Assembly (NCBI RefSeq): GCF_014133895.1
Contig: NC_050727.1
Location: forward strand, 1,302,001-1,366,000
Source of the DNA: Torulaspora globosa
Lineage: Eukaryota > Ascomycota > Saccharomycetes > Saccharomycetales > Saccharomycetaceae
Reading direction: 5' to 3'
Length of the DNA: 64,000 nt
Shown here: positions 1 to 10,139 of the stretch, piece after piece
Numbering within the stretch: the stretch's first letter is position 1
How the letters are laid out: each line of letters begins with the position of its first letter
The notes under the pieces: model-generated
The model's input: the letters and a program-made list of their open reading frames with translations, nothing else
Database searches by the model: none
What the model was told of the DNA's origin: nothing
Position numbers and translations under genes: made by a program

Positions 1-1
1 T

Positions 2-1642
2 GTCATTTTCGTTCATCAAAAGGTTGGAAAAAAACCCATAGCAAAGTTTTTTGCTTTCCTCTGAACATTTTATGGTGCACCACTCATTGATTATTAAGCA
101 AACACGTCTCTTAATGATCTTTAGTTGATCCTGCGAAGCAGTCATGGATGTGGCCTCGGGCAAAAACACTTGGACTAGTAATCTATCAAAATCAACTAGT
201 TCACTGACTGCAGGAGCGCTTAATTGGAAGCTGGCATAAATTGCATCCTTGGTTATGAGATCTTCAAGAGAATCGGATAGCGCTACTGCCTCGTTTTCAA
301 TTTTGTTTAGAAGATAAGGCACGAGTAACTCAGGGAAGGTGTTGATGAGATCTTGGAAGAAATTCTCCGCGCATGGTCTGATCTGGTATTCATAGCTTGT
401 CGTAATCTGCTCGTTAATCCATTCCTCAGGATCGAGAAACCACGTCTCTAGGTCGCATGGACGTAGTTTCAAATACCATCTCATCAACGTATCGACAAGA
501 TTAGTCACAAGTTGTTCATTCAAAAATTCAGCGGAAATCCTCTTGATGGACTCATCAATGCTAATTTTATCGCTTCTAGCCTTTAAGATGACAGCGCCTT
601 TTTTGTTTATGAAGTTAAAGACTCTCTTTAAAATCAATAGGCTTCTAATAGCAGTCTGCTCCCAGAAATCACCATTTTCGTCGGACTTCTCGTTGTAAAC
701 AGTTGAGGCCTGCTCGAATAGCAAACGGGTATATGAGACTAAGATTTGCGTGGAACACGGTAATAGGATGAAACTAGCCGGCGAGTTGGTAATTAACGTG
801 TAGTGCAATTTCCCGTAACACTTTATGAATTTCTCATATATATCGAACTTTGAAAAGTGCTGTTGATGTGCAAGGAGCAAATCAAAATGTGAAACGGTTA
901 CCTTCATGAATTCGCAGACTGATTCATCTTTATGTGGACGTTCATATCCATCTGTGATTATTCGCCTCAGTACTTTAAGTGCCAGGTATGAAATCTGCAA
1001 CCTAGTCAGTTTATCTTCAGTGAGAGCCGACGACGTCGACCAATTCTCGAAAGAGTCCAAGTAGATCCGAACCACCAGAGGAAAGATCAACGGAACCTTG
1101 CTTTGCATGGCTGGTCTGCATCTTCCGATCCTAGCGGAGCCAAGAGTCTTGATAATTTGGTTCACATGCATCAGTATATTGTAAACTCTCACGGTATCAC
1201 GGATTATGTGTTCATTGGACAGCAGTCGTTCTAGTTCTTCGAAAAGAGTAGGCCAATCGACAGGGAAGTCCAAACGTGCAATTTTAGCAGCCGCTTGAGC
1301 GTTCTGAATGCAAAGTTGGTTGTTTTGCTCCTCGATCAGATCAAAAAGTCGACCACGGATCGACCTCTTCTCATCCTTACTGATCGCATTGACTCTGGTA
1401 GATCTCCAGAACCTTTCAATTCCATTTTTGAACTGAATAACGGAGAGCCATCTGATTTGCAAAGACTTCGACAAATCTAAGTATATCGATTGCAACAGAA
1501 AGTGAAGTCCAGGCTGTGACTGCCACTCCTTCAATTGCTGCTCCGCTGCTTTTTGAACGTTTGATCCAATGTGCTGGGGATCGCTCACCTGTTGCAGGGT
1601 CTCCAAAAGATTAAACTCATTCAATGAACTGTCGCTCGACAT
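2..1642 (-). CDS. KAP120: Karyopherin Kap120, N-terminal part, runs off the left edge
   Basis: Importin-beta family nuclear transport receptor; the S. cerevisiae protein imports pre-60S assembly factors such as Rpf1. The reverse strand opens with ATG at 1642 (MSSDSSLNEFNLL) and stays open to the window edge, giving 547 codons, about half of the roughly 1030-residue family length. The importin-beta N-terminal segment is recognisable around residues 32-80 (AEQQLKEWQSQPGLHFLLQS, then LQIRWLSVIQFKNG), followed by the family block QNNQLCIQNAQAAAKIARLDFPV interrupted by nothing unusual. The visible C-terminal end (KCSEESKKLCYGFFSNLL) still aligns with Kap120. Its neighbour NPT1 is from S. cerevisiae chromosome XV whereas KAP120 is on XVI, the start of the interleaved pre-WGD order. 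Confidence 0.95.
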   Translation of the reverse strand, partial: MSSDSSLNEFNLLETLQQVSDPQHIGSNVQKAAEQQLKEWQSQPGLHFLLQSIYLDLSKSLQIRWLSVIQFKNGIERFWRSTRVNAISKDEKRSIRGRLFDLIEEQNNQLCIQNAQAAAKIARLDFPVDWPTLFEELERLLSNEHIIRDTVRVYNILMHVNQIIKTLGSARIGRCRPAMQSKVPLIFPLVVRIYLDSFENWSTSSALTEDKLTRLQISYLALKVLRRIITDGYERPHKDESVCEFMKVTVSHFDLLLAHQQHFSKFDIYEKFIKCYGKLHYTLITNSPASFILLPCSTQILVSYTRLLFEQASTVYNEKSDENGDFWEQTAIRSLLILKRVFNFINKKGAVILKARSDKISIDESIKRISAEFLNEQLVTNLVDTLMRWYLKLRPCDLETWFLDPEEWINEQITTSYEYQIRPCAENFFQDLINTFPELLVPYLLNKIENEAVALSDSLEDLITKDAIYASFQLSAPAVSELVDFDRLLVQVFLPEATSMTASQDQLKIIKRRVCLIINEWCTIKCSEESKKLCYGFFSNLLMNEND

Positions 1643-1882
1643 TGTTCTTGTCCTTGCAACACCGCTTTAAATGAAATGCTCCTTGAGAAGCCTGGTAAAT
1701 TACAGAGAACAGAGTAGATATGAATGACACGAGCTGCTAAAAGTTCAGAACCATCAGCATACAACTAGCGCTCTATGTGTTTGTATGGTGATGATGAGGA
1801 AGGGCGCTCATATTTAAGGCCTAACAAAACTAGATTCTATGTCCGGGTATTGAGCGCCGACTGGCGACAGTAAATAATGAAG

Positions 1883-3166
1883 TTAAACCCATCTATGGGC
1901 CTCGGTATCTCCAGCCCAGCTACGTTCAACGTATCCCAGCTCTTTCTTGACCCTCAGGACAGTTTTGGGATCACCCATATTCTTGGCCAAGTTATCTGAG
2001 ATCTTGACGGCATGACGCTTGTTCACTTCGAGTAGCTTGATAACAATGTTTAAAGGCTCGCTCTTGAGAGAGGGATCGGATCGTCTGCGGAAATCGTTTG
2101 TCAGGTTTGTGCCGATCCCGAAAGTAGCTAGAAGACCGTGTTCCTGTGCTACATGGGCATACTTTATAGCTTTTTCGATGTCCAGAGAATCAGAGTAGCA
2201 GACGACTTTGCTGAACAGCGGAAGATTCAAAACGTTGTGGTAGTGGTTCGCTATTTTCTTGGTGTACTCGATGGGATCGCCGGAATCCTGTCTCACGCCT
2301 ACGTAGTAGTCTGAGTATGGGCGTCTGAAGGACACCAGGAAGTTATCCGTGCCGAATGTATCCGTTAGAGCCAATCCGGCGTGTTCAGCTCCGAAAGTGT
2401 TGATCCAGAAGTCCATAGCATTCTTGTTGGCGTTGGGGTAGTCGTTTGTGATGGCTGCAATGCCCATAAACCACTCATGAGCGACGGTTCCGATTGGCTT
2501 GACACCAAATTTCTTGGCGAAGAAGACGTTCGAGGTCCCAAGGAAGCACTGGCTATAGCTCTCGGCGTCCTCGTTCACGGCGCTCATTATACCCTCCATA
2601 ACCATATCCTGCGCTTTCAGAGATCTGCGGCGTCTTGTGCCAAACTCACTGAATTTAATTTGGTTTTCGAAGAGCTTGAGAGCCTTGGCTTTGGCCTGTT
2701 CCACTTGACCCTCATATGTCCAGTCTGTGTCAACGTACTTGAAATAAGCCTCAGAAACCAGCGACAATACTGGAATCTCATACAGGATGGTATCCATCCA
2801 TTTACCCTTCACGAGGATCTCAAGGTCAAATCTGTCTGAAGTACCCTCGACGGCTTGTGTTGCAAACTCGATCTGTCTCTTGGGATCTAGCTTAAAATCC
2901 TTAAGGTAATCAAGGTACGCGCGTGGAAAGTATTCAATCTCTTTGCCTAAGTACTCGATCTCCTCGGGACTGAACCTGAGCTCTCCCAAAAGGTCTATCT
3001 GGTCAAGTAGCCAGGCGATGGCATCAGAATTGAAATGCAATTGCGATGATCTATTCGTATATTTGTAAACCACTTCCGCATCTGGAAAATTTTGGAAGAC
3101 AGCAGCATGCATGGTCAGCTTATACAGATCTGTATCCAGCAATGAATTTATAACCCGTTCCGCCAT
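1883..3166 (-). CDS. NPT1: Nicotinate phosphoribosyltransferase
   Basis: Converts nicotinate and PRPP to nicotinate mononucleotide, with ATP hydrolysis, in the Preiss-Handler NAD salvage pathway that supplies NAD to Sir2-type deacetylases. The 427-residue product matches the S. cerevisiae length (429). Seen: N-terminal SLLDTDLYKLTMHAAVF, the phosphate-binding FSEFGTRRRRSLKAQD block, GTVAHEWFMG (its His, near residue 225, is the phospho-acceptor position in this family), GVRQDSGDP and TFGIGTNLTNDF. The reading frame is open 12 codons further upstream, but only from a TTG; the first ATG (MAERVINSLLDTD) at 3166 matches the family start. Orthologue of YOR209C, here directly next to KAP120. Confidence 0.97.
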   Translation of the reverse strand: MAERVINSLLDTDLYKLTMHAAVFQNFPDAEVVYKYTNRSSQLHFNSDAIAWLLDQIDLLGELRFSPEEIEYLGKEIEYFPRAYLDYLKDFKLDPKRQIEFATQAVEGTSDRFDLEILVKGKWMDTILYEIPVLSLVSEAYFKYVDTDWTYEGQVEQAKAKALKLFENQIKFSEFGTRRRRSLKAQDMVMEGIMSAVNEDAESYSQCFLGTSNVFFAKKFGVKPIGTVAHEWFMGIAAITNDYPNANKNAMDFWINTFGAEHAGLALTDTFGTDNFLVSFRRPYSDYYVGVRQDSGDPIEYTKKIANHYHNVLNLPLFSKVVCYSDSLDIEKAIKYAHVAQEHGLLATFGIGTNLTNDFRRRSDPSLKSEPLNIVIKLLEVNKRHAVKISDNLAKNMGDPKTVLRVKKELGYVERSWAGDTEAHRWV

Positions 3167-3472
3167 GGTCTCGCCTCTGACTTTATTCGCAATCCGACTC
3201 AAAAAATGCTTCTTTCTGTGTTAAAAAGCCAAAAATGTCTTGCAGTAAATTTGGCAGTTCAATTAACGTCAAATGGAAAGCCTCCAGCCTCTACAACATT
3301 GAATTTTAATTCTTTCGAAGGGAAGGTTTTTTTTTTTTATTATTATCTATCTTGCTTGGCGGACGCAGCCATTATAAAAATCACCTTGGTTAGTCATTTT
3401 GAAATGACAGTAAATAGTTGTTCCAGTGTGATGGTTGGTAGTTTAATTTTACATATTGATATACGTTGCGTT
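3167..3472. other. Intergenic: NPT1 promoter and NAN1 3' end
   Basis: A 306-base AT-rich spacer holding the upstream region of NPT1 and the 3' flank of NAN1, both on the minus strand. A run of 12 T at 3327-3338 is a typical nucleosome-depleting dA:dT tract. I see no RNA gene here. Confidence 0.5.
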
Positions 3473-6124
3473 TCATCCTATGACTCTCATGACACGATCA
3501 AAAAGCGTATCCATTTGAATGTTCTGAAAGTTATCAAGCATGCTGGTGAAACTATTCATATTTATCAGTTTATCATTCTTGTCGCCGTTGATAAATTCCA
3601 ATGCAATTTCTTCCTGTTGGTCTTCGTCTGCTGGGCCGTCGATGCGTTTCGATGACGACAGTTTTTCCAGCTGTGTGGCAAAATCGCTTGTACCGCTTTT
3701 GAGACCTTCTAGGATGCCTTCTTTGTTTAATTCATCTGACATCTCAGTATTAACGGTGGTTCCGATGATTCCCAGACGGCATTGTGTGTCGAGAAAGATG
3801 AAATCAGTGCCGTGGTTCCAACCTATCCAGGAAATGTAGTCTGAGTGCGTGAAATTGCCCAATTTCTTGGAGAGCTCGTTGTCAAAGACGATAACACGAG
3901 ATTTATAATTGATCGAGGGACTGCCCTCGACATCTTTGAGTTTCTGGTTGATTACCAGTGCTATTGTACCTGTTTTCTCGTCACAGCTGATTAATCTGTC
4001 CAGGTGACCATTCTTGTAGATGCCATCCGCGTAGGGATATAAGTCATAACTGCTGGTGATGACGCCGTTTAGGAGGTTGATGGTATTCAATGTGGTACGC
4101 GTGGCCACTATTAGGTTGGTATTGTTGACCAGTTTGATGGCTTGAATTTCAGAGTCCATGTTGAATTCGTTTATTTTTTCGTTGGGCGTCTCAAACTGCC
4201 TAAAAGTTTCGAAATCGATGACGAATATCTTCTCATCGAAAGCGTGGAAGATCAAACTGCCGTCCTGCGACCATGCTAGAGACACCGAATTGCTGAAATG
4301 GTTGAGATTGGGCAACGAGATTTTCGTCAGACACCAATTTTTCTCGTATTGTTCGTAAGACCAATATTTGAGACCCACATCGTTGTCTGCTGTGAGGAAC
4401 CCTTGAGAACCATTTACAGCCCAAGGTGCAGGCAACATTTTCGTTATCGGGACTCCAGTACCATGTGGATTGATCACTTTTGTCCTCAAATTCCAATCTG
4501 ACCCGTTCTCTTCCTTATCCCAAAACTTCAAGATGTGCATTAGATCCTTTGAAGACAGAAGATCTTCTGGCGGATATTCGATTTCATATGTTGCCATCCA
4601 TTTCCCGTCTTTTGTGAATTGAACATCGGCGATAACAGGATCCTGGATGTTCATCTCAAACCTAACTTTACCCATCGAATTATTGACACCCGATGCCAGA
4701 TATTGGTAAGAAGTTTGCTCGTTCCTATAAAAATCGTAGGTTTGCATGGCGGACATATGTGGCAAATATATTTGCTTCGTAACAGGGTTGATGCTGGCAC
4801 ATGTAGTAAAATCTTGTCTTTTTGCCTTCAAAAGCTTTTTCTTATGTTTCTTCTTGGACGAACTAGAAGTTGTCAGTGTTGTAGACGTCTTTGTCGCTAT
4901 GGAGGATACTGGCTGGACAGTATCTTTAACTGCGCTAACGAAAACTGGCAATGGACCGTTTATTACCACTTTTGACGTTAAATCTGCTGCGTTCAGTAAC
5001 AGTAGCTGGTAATCTGAATTTGTCGTATTTTCTGTCATTTGCAATGCCAACGAGTAGTACTTATCGTTCGCCACCGATTCGCAGCTTATTATGACACCGT
5101 TGAGACGAGGTAAGAACTGCTGCATATTAGTGGATAATTGCCAAAAACTTAAAACTTTTTCCCAGCCACCGGAAAGAAGATACGATCCATCTCTAGTGAA
5201 GCAAAGAGATAGAACGGCATCTATATGCCACTTGAGTAATCTCTCTTGCAAGTTTGATATTTCGATGACATTTATCACACCAGAGGCAAACCCCAAGGCC
5301 AGTTGAGTTCCGCTACAGTCGATTGCCATACTAGTGACATATCTTGAGTTGGCCGATGAGGAGGGTGACTGTTGGGATGCCAAATTTAACGGAAACTCTC
5401 TTATAATGGAAGAATCAAAGACCGAGTAAATTTTTATGTTTTTCTTGTTTTCATTATGACATAAGAATGCCAAGTATTTGTCTCTGGAGCTCCAAGTGGA
5501 CAAAAACACGTTCTCAAACGTCGTTTCCAAGCTCAATTGCACTTTCTCATCGAACTTTATGTCGTAAATCTTGTACGTGAATTCCGATCCATTCCCAGAC
5601 GACTCCTGAGATGTCAGAAGCTTATATCTCCGGCCTTCCGAGCTGAACACTTTGCAAACTGTCTCGTCTTTTCCCAGATTTAACTGTAGCGTTTTTGGCG
5701 AATCGAGAAGTTTTCCTCTATAGTTTAAAACGAGAATGCGTCCATTATCGGTGAAAACGGTGATTTGGTTATCTTCTTCGCGCTCCGCTACGTCCTTAGT
5801 AGCATCTCCCAGTATGATGTCGGCAATAATAGCCTTACCCTTTACGAAAACGTCGGACAGACATTCGTTGTTACCGAACTTCAAAGTCTTCACGCATTGT
5901 CTCGTCTCAGTTGAGTACACTTTGATCTGATTGTTGAATGGCACGATGTAGCTGAGTTCATCACCAGTCAAACATCCAAGTCCCTTGTCGCAACAGGACC
6001 GGTTTGCTGCGCGTGGAAGCGACGGTTTTCCACCCGAGACGACGGACAGTTTATATTTCTGGTAAACTGTTGCCTGATTCATCTCAATACGATCGCTAGC
6101 GATATAATCCCACTGTTTGGCCAT
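3473..6124 (-). CDS. NAN1: Nan1/Utp17, t-UTP subunit of the SSU processome
   Basis: WD40-repeat nucleolar protein of the t-UTP/UTP-A complex that loads first on the 35S pre-rRNA and is needed for Pol I transcription and U3-dependent 18S processing. The 883-residue protein is close to the S. cerevisiae length (896). Degenerate WD repeats are visible, for example GTQLALGFASGVINVIEI and VLSLCFTRDGSYLLSGGWEK (about residues 270-330). A lysine-rich nuclear-localisation-like patch (SSSSKKKHKKKLLKAKR) lies near residue 425. The start at 6124 is an ATG (MAKQWDYIASDRIEMNQ). It is divergent from RPB10 over a promoter carrying PAC and RRPE-like motifs, as expected for a ribosome-biogenesis gene. Orthologue of YPL126W; its RNA partner U3 is encoded at 50344-50718 of this window. 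Confidence 0.95.
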   Translation of the reverse strand: MAKQWDYIASDRIEMNQATVYQKYKLSVVSGGKPSLPRAANRSCCDKGLGCLTGDELSYIVPFNNQIKVYSTETRQCVKTLKFGNNECLSDVFVKGKAIIADIILGDATKDVAEREEDNQITVFTDNGRILVLNYRGKLLDSPKTLQLNLGKDETVCKVFSSEGRRYKLLTSQESSGNGSEFTYKIYDIKFDEKVQLSLETTFENVFLSTWSSRDKYLAFLCHNENKKNIKIYSVFDSSIIREFPLNLASQQSPSSSANSRYVTSMAIDCSGTQLALGFASGVINVIEISNLQERLLKWHIDAVLSLCFTRDGSYLLSGGWEKVLSFWQLSTNMQQFLPRLNGVIISCESVANDKYYSLALQMTENTTNSDYQLLLLNAADLTSKVVINGPLPVFVSAVKDTVQPVSSIATKTSTTLTTSSSSKKKHKKKLLKAKRQDFTTCASINPVTKQIYLPHMSAMQTYDFYRNEQTSYQYLASGVNNSMGKVRFEMNIQDPVIADVQFTKDGKWMATYEIEYPPEDLLSSKDLMHILKFWDKEENGSDWNLRTKVINPHGTGVPITKMLPAPWAVNGSQGFLTADNDVGLKYWSYEQYEKNWCLTKISLPNLNHFSNSVSLAWSQDGSLIFHAFDEKIFVIDFETFRQFETPNEKINEFNMDSEIQAIKLVNNTNLIVATRTTLNTINLLNGVITSSYDLYPYADGIYKNGHLDRLISCDEKTGTIALVINQKLKDVEGSPSINYKSRVIVFDNELSKKLGNFTHSDYISWIGWNHGTDFIFLDTQCRLGIIGTTVNTEMSDELNKEGILEGLKSGTSDFATQLEKLSSSKRIDGPADEDQQEEIALEFINGDKNDKLINMNSFTSMLDNFQNIQMDTLFDRVMRVIG

Positions 6125-6622
6125 AACCAGACACCATTTAACTATGGCATTTTAGCTCATCTCATCGCTTTCATCGAAAATTTTGCAAATCACGTCGAAC
6201 GAGCTGACCGACTGGCCACTCACAATGGGCAATAAAGCCTAAAACCTCTATTCAAGATTCTCCAGACCTTCCAGCCGGCATCAGAGTCATGGTGGATGGC
6301 TTCCATGAATTACGCAAGCCTTAAAAAGTAAAAAATCTCGGCTATGTCGCCATTGTGCCTTTTCGATTGATTCAAAGGCCGTGAAAATTGAAATAAATTA
6401 CAAAGCCCTGAATGGATGGGATCCCAGACGAAATGCCGTTACTATCTATTCAATGCCATTGTCTGCTCGTCAGTTATTTACTGACACTTTTCTTCATCGT
6501 TTGATACGAAAGTCTCTCAAGAGCATCGAAAAATTCGATGTTCTTAACAACTTAGTCGCCATCAGCTCAGCAGTTCATCGTCAAGGCTTGAGGCAAGCGG
6601 GTCAGTTCAGATTGATTAGAAG
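6125..6622. other. Intergenic: divergent NAN1/RPB10 promoter region
   Basis: 498 bases between the two divergent start codons. Apart from the PAC/RRPE pair close to NAN1 I recognise nothing. An open frame from 6381 ends at 6626 but starts with GTG and resembles no protein known to me. Confidence 0.5.
6161..6184. promoter_or_regulatory. PAC and RRPE-like motifs between NAN1 and RPB10
   Basis: CTCATCGC at 6161-6168 is an exact PAC box (GCGATGAG on the minus strand), with GAAAATTTT, an RRPE-like element, 8 bases away at 6176-6184. In S. cerevisiae this pair (Dot6/Tod6 and Stb3 sites) marks ribosome-biogenesis and Pol I/III genes. It lies about 40 bases upstream of the NAN1 ATG and could also serve RPB10, a subunit shared by all three RNA polymerases. 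Confidence 0.6.
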
Positions 6623-6835
6623 ATGATCGTTCCCGTTAGATGTTTTTCGTGTGGCAAGGTTGTGGGAGACAAGTGGGAAAGTTATTTGAACATGTTGCAA
6701 GAAGATGAGCTTGATGAAGGTAGCGCTCTTACAAAATTGGGTTTGAAAAGATACTGTTGCAGGAGAATGATTCTAACGCATGTTGATCTGATTGAGAAAT
6801 TCTTGAGATATAACCCGCTAGAAAGAAGGGATTAG
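6623..6835 (+). CDS. RPB10: RNA polymerase subunit ABC10-beta (Rpb10)
   Basis: 70-residue zinc-binding subunit common to RNA polymerases I, II and III; the length equals that of S. cerevisiae Rpb10. The atypical zinc site is visible: CFSCGK near residues 7-12 and the paired cysteines in YCCRRM near residues 44-49. The sequence [18 protein letters not shown] is nearly invariant in eukaryotes. It is divergent from NAN1 and convergent with MGM1, whose stop lies 99 bases downstream. Orthologue of YOR210W. Confidence 0.98.
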   Translation: MIVPVRCFSCGKVVGDKWESYLNMLQEDELDEGSALTKLGLKRYCCRRMILTHVDLIEKFLRYNPLERRD

Positions 6836-6934
6836 GGTTCTTACGGCTACTGTATCATATTGTCATTTTGGTCGTTTCGTACTTTATTCCGTACATAGGT
6901 TTTGAAGAAATGCTAGTCTATTCACAGGTTGAAC

Positions 6935-9514
6935 TCAGTTTTTCAGCTTCTTGGCAGCTCCCTTGTAGCTCTTTTTGAAAACCAAGATTGAGTCTATCTT
7001 TTCAAGGGCAAGGTCAAGAAGCTCCTTCCGCTTCTGCAGCTCTATGTGGCGAGCGATCTTTGGATCTTCCTTTGCAAACAATTCAATCTGTTCACTTGAA
7101 AGCGCATTCAGCTTCTTGTCTAACTCGATGGGGAAGTTGTAGAAGAAATCGCTGAGTAGCTCGACATTCAGAAATAGTACCGCTGTGGAGGTCAATTTGT
7201 CGGCTACAGCATTCAAAAATACTTCAGGACATTGATCCTTCTCATTTACCGAGTGGCATTTGTTTCTCAAAAACTTCAGCCTGAAAGACAGAACTTGCAA
7301 CCTTTTGTTCAGAAAGAGGGCTTCGGACCCACGTTCCAGCAGAATCTTAGACATCCCGAGGGTCTCTTTCTTCGATGGGTCCTGTTGCAAATATCCCATC
7401 ACTTGTTGCAGTTTGCGCCCACCAATAGCATTTTTTATAGACTGAAACCTATCGTTACACTGCCTCACTTCCTCTTTCATCAATGCTATCGAATGTTCGC
7501 GAGCCATGTTCCAATCTCTGGAATCTAGGTCTATCTCATACTTGAATGGTTTGATGCAGTTCTCCACTTGATCCGCGGTAGCGTAATACTTGGCATTTAG
7601 AACGTTGACTGCAGTGTTCGTTACCAGCTCTTTTATGAGATCGTGGTTTTTCAGCTGCGTAGCACCGAGAATATTCTCCAGTTCTCTCAAAATTGCATTA
7701 GTCACTAACATAGTGGATAGTCTCCCCACACCAATTTTCGTCAGACTAGAAGAAGCCAGCTCAAGCTTTTTATGCCAATAGAGTATTTCATCATCGTTAT
7801 TCATCTTGGTGGACAATTCTGATAAACTATCGTCTTTCCAATACCTGGTCGCCAGGAAATCCAGTACGATTTGATCTAAATCGGCTTTGAGTATAGACTT
7901 CAGCTCATTTCTGTGAAACTTCTCCTGAAATTCTTTGATAGCCAACTTGAGCACATCAATGTTGTTGAGAAGATATGATTTGGGCGTCAATTGACGATCA
8001 TTAAACTCAACCTTGAATAGATAAGAAGTGTCATCTAGCTCTTGTTGAATGAGCATCGATGTAGGCTCCAAAGCATTTGACATCGATATTTCAAGAATTT
8101 TGATCAGTTTTTCTCGAAGTCTCTTGGTTGATACTTCGCAACTTGAGAAAAACTCCTTGTTCTCCTTGAAATAATCCTTCTCAAATTGGCGAGTGGCAAG
8201 CTGCTGCGGCTCGACTGTTTTCCCTACTTGACCGTGATCAGCCGGTCTCTCTACTTGCCTGCTTCCAAAGAGTCCCATGTGAGTTTTGGGCAATCCTGGG
8301 GATTTTGTGATAACCCCTACGTAACCCATCTTGAGTGGGTATTTCTTGTTTGTAAGGATACCGTGTGCCACTTCAGGAGGAACTAGATCTAGCTTAGTAA
8401 TGACACCAATGGTCCTCAGTCCCTGAGGATCGGCAGTCTTGGCTGCTCGAAGAGCGGCACTATTGGCTAAATCCACATCTGCCGCCGAAATCGCCAAGAT
8501 GATGTTTGGTTCCGATAAGTATCTATCACACAGTTGTCGAATCTTCTTCTTCAACTCGAATGGCTGATCAGCTGCTTCAACCTGGATATAGCCTGGCAAG
8601 TCAACCAACGAAAGGTCTGGCACACGTGAGGACTTGATAGTCAGCTGGATGGGATCCTCAGAGATGGCTTCTGTTGATGGCACAGCCATATTAAGCTCCA
8701 ACAGGATTCGTTTGACTTCTTTGAAATCCTTCACGTTGTATATTCTCAAACTGGGAAAGTCAGCAGAAACGTCGGTAGAATTGGGAGTATTCACGAGCGT
8801 CAGTTCAATCGGTCTTCTAGTCACCATGTTATTACCCTTGGGCAAGAACTCCTTGCCAACAATAGACTCCAACACAGACGATTTCCCAGAAGACTGGGAC
8901 CCTATCACGACAATAGAGGGCAAAGTTAAATGCGCAGACGTTGAGTCTATCTTGCTTAATATCGATCTTATCTCGATCATCTGCTTAGTCAAATTTAACA
9001 TCTCGTCCTGTGTACGATCCTCTTCATTATCGTCTTCGTCTTCATCATCATCCTCGTCGTTTTTATGGGTCGTCTCGTCGTCACCTTGCAAAGAAGCAAG
9101 TAAAGATGCAGTTGCAGCGCTATCGCTATCATTGTTGCTGTTCGGATTATCGCCCTCGCCAGGCTCATTCACTGAAAACATCTCCCCAAATCGGTCTCGC
9201 AGATTCTCAGTAAAATCTTTAAGTTCTCCCCATTTCCCTTGGGCAAACGATCCTGCCTTCTCCATCCGATACGCTATGTAGCTACCCGCCGCCGCCATTC
9301 CACCTCCAATGTAGGCAGGCATCTTGATAGCTTTCCCTAATATATTCGGAAGGATAGATATGAACCTCCTGGAACTAAAATTGAAAGTGTTCAGCACTCG
9401 AAACTGAAAGGGCATCGAAGAGGGCCTGGCATACGAATGAAACCGTAACATCAAAACTCCTGTGCGAGCAACCGCACGCCCTGACCGCAACCCCGGTCTC
9501 AAGAGTGCACTCAT
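6935..9514 (-). CDS. MGM1: Mitochondrial inner-membrane dynamin-like GTPase Mgm1
   Basis: OPA1-family GTPase that fuses inner membranes and shapes cristae; long and short forms arise through rhomboid (Pcp1) cleavage. The 859-residue protein (S. cerevisiae 902) begins with an Arg/Ser-rich presequence without acidic residues, then a membrane segment near residues 65-82 (AYIGGGMAAAGSYIAY), a Ser/Ala-rich stretch where rhomboid cleavage is expected, and an Asp/Glu-rich linker. The GTPase domain shows G1 GSQSSGKSS (about residue 204), G3 DLPG and G4 TKLD; middle and GED regions follow (VELLSDFFYNFPIELDKK). The frame continues upstream to a TTG, but the first ATG is at 9514 (MSALLRPGLRSGR), a good presequence start. 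Orthologue of YOR211C. Confidence 0.97.
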   Translation of the reverse strand: MSALLRPGLRSGRAVARTGVLMLRFHSYARPSSMPFQFRVLNTFNFSSRRFISILPNILGKAIKMPAYIGGGMAAAGSYIAYRMEKAGSFAQGKWGELKDFTENLRDRFGEMFSVNEPGEGDNPNSNNDSDSAATASLLASLQGDDETTHKNDEDDDEDEDDNEEDRTQDEMLNLTKQMIEIRSILSKIDSTSAHLTLPSIVVIGSQSSGKSSVLESIVGKEFLPKGNNMVTRRPIELTLVNTPNSTDVSADFPSLRIYNVKDFKEVKRILLELNMAVPSTEAISEDPIQLTIKSSRVPDLSLVDLPGYIQVEAADQPFELKKKIRQLCDRYLSEPNIILAISAADVDLANSAALRAAKTADPQGLRTIGVITKLDLVPPEVAHGILTNKKYPLKMGYVGVITKSPGLPKTHMGLFGSRQVERPADHGQVGKTVEPQQLATRQFEKDYFKENKEFFSSCEVSTKRLREKLIKILEISMSNALEPTSMLIQQELDDTSYLFKVEFNDRQLTPKSYLLNNIDVLKLAIKEFQEKFHRNELKSILKADLDQIVLDFLATRYWKDDSLSELSTKMNNDDEILYWHKKLELASSSLTKIGVGRLSTMLVTNAILRELENILGATQLKNHDLIKELVTNTAVNVLNAKYYATADQVENCIKPFKYEIDLDSRDWNMAREHSIALMKEEVRQCNDRFQSIKNAIGGRKLQQVMGYLQQDPSKKETLGMSKILLERGSEALFLNKRLQVLSFRLKFLRNKCHSVNEKDQCPEVFLNAVADKLTSTAVLFLNVELLSDFFYNFPIELDKKLNALSSEQIELFAKEDPKIARHIELQKRKELLDLALEKIDSILVFKKSYKGAAKKLKN

Positions 9515-9913
9515 CGTAACGAAAAATGCTGCTATGTGGATATACTGGCTTCCACTCACTCTCTTGCCCTTCAATACTGGCCAGAACCTGATGCCCTTTG
9601 ACTAACTGTATTATCCTAATCTCTGAATGTCACTAATTACGAGCTGGTGTCGACTATTAAACAAGCGTTTAATCGCCAGGCTGCCAGTAAGTTCATTCAA
9701 CAGTCGATGACTGCCATCAAGACTGTGGAATCACACTATGAGGATCATGGTGCCATAAGAGGCCTTTGTGGATTTGCTACCTCTCGAGAATCTCGCTGTA
9801 GAAGGACAGCAGCTTTGGGGGAAAAACCGTTCTCCTACGGTGATCAGTCACCATGGAATCTCAAGATCTTTGGTTAAGCTCAGTTATTGACGCAAGATGG
9901 TTCTGTCTTCGAC

Positions 9914-9921
9914 TTTTCGCG
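9914..9921 (-). promoter_or_regulatory. SCB-like element upstream of HHO1
   Basis: TTTTCGCG, i.e. CGCGAAAA on the minus strand, fits the S. cerevisiae SBF consensus CRCGAAA. Late-G1 control would suit a chromatin gene, but a single 8-base match about 300 bases upstream is weak evidence. Confidence 0.35.
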
Positions 9922-10132
9922 CATCGAACGCGACCCTTACAATGGAGATGATCAAGAGATCGGACCGGCCTGCGAGTGGCCGAAAATAGCTGTAGGGTTT
10001 AGAGCGCTTGGCAGTCCTGACATTGCCCCTCAACAAGAGCAGGACGCGTCTGGCAACGTGTGTTTGTGTTTGCGTCTTTGTTTCTGTATCTCCTTTTGTT
10101 GTACATCCTTTTTCCCTTATCAGCAAGGGCAC

Positions 10133-10139
10133 TATATAA
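10133..10139 (+). promoter_or_regulatory. TATA box of HHO1
   Basis: TATATAA about 80 bases before the HHO1 ATG, in the usual yeast window for a TATA element. Confidence 0.5.

Noticed and set aside
8634..9281. 215-codon Ser-rich frame antisense to MGM1
   Set aside because: It mirrors the acidic linker of Mgm1 and has no recognisable product.
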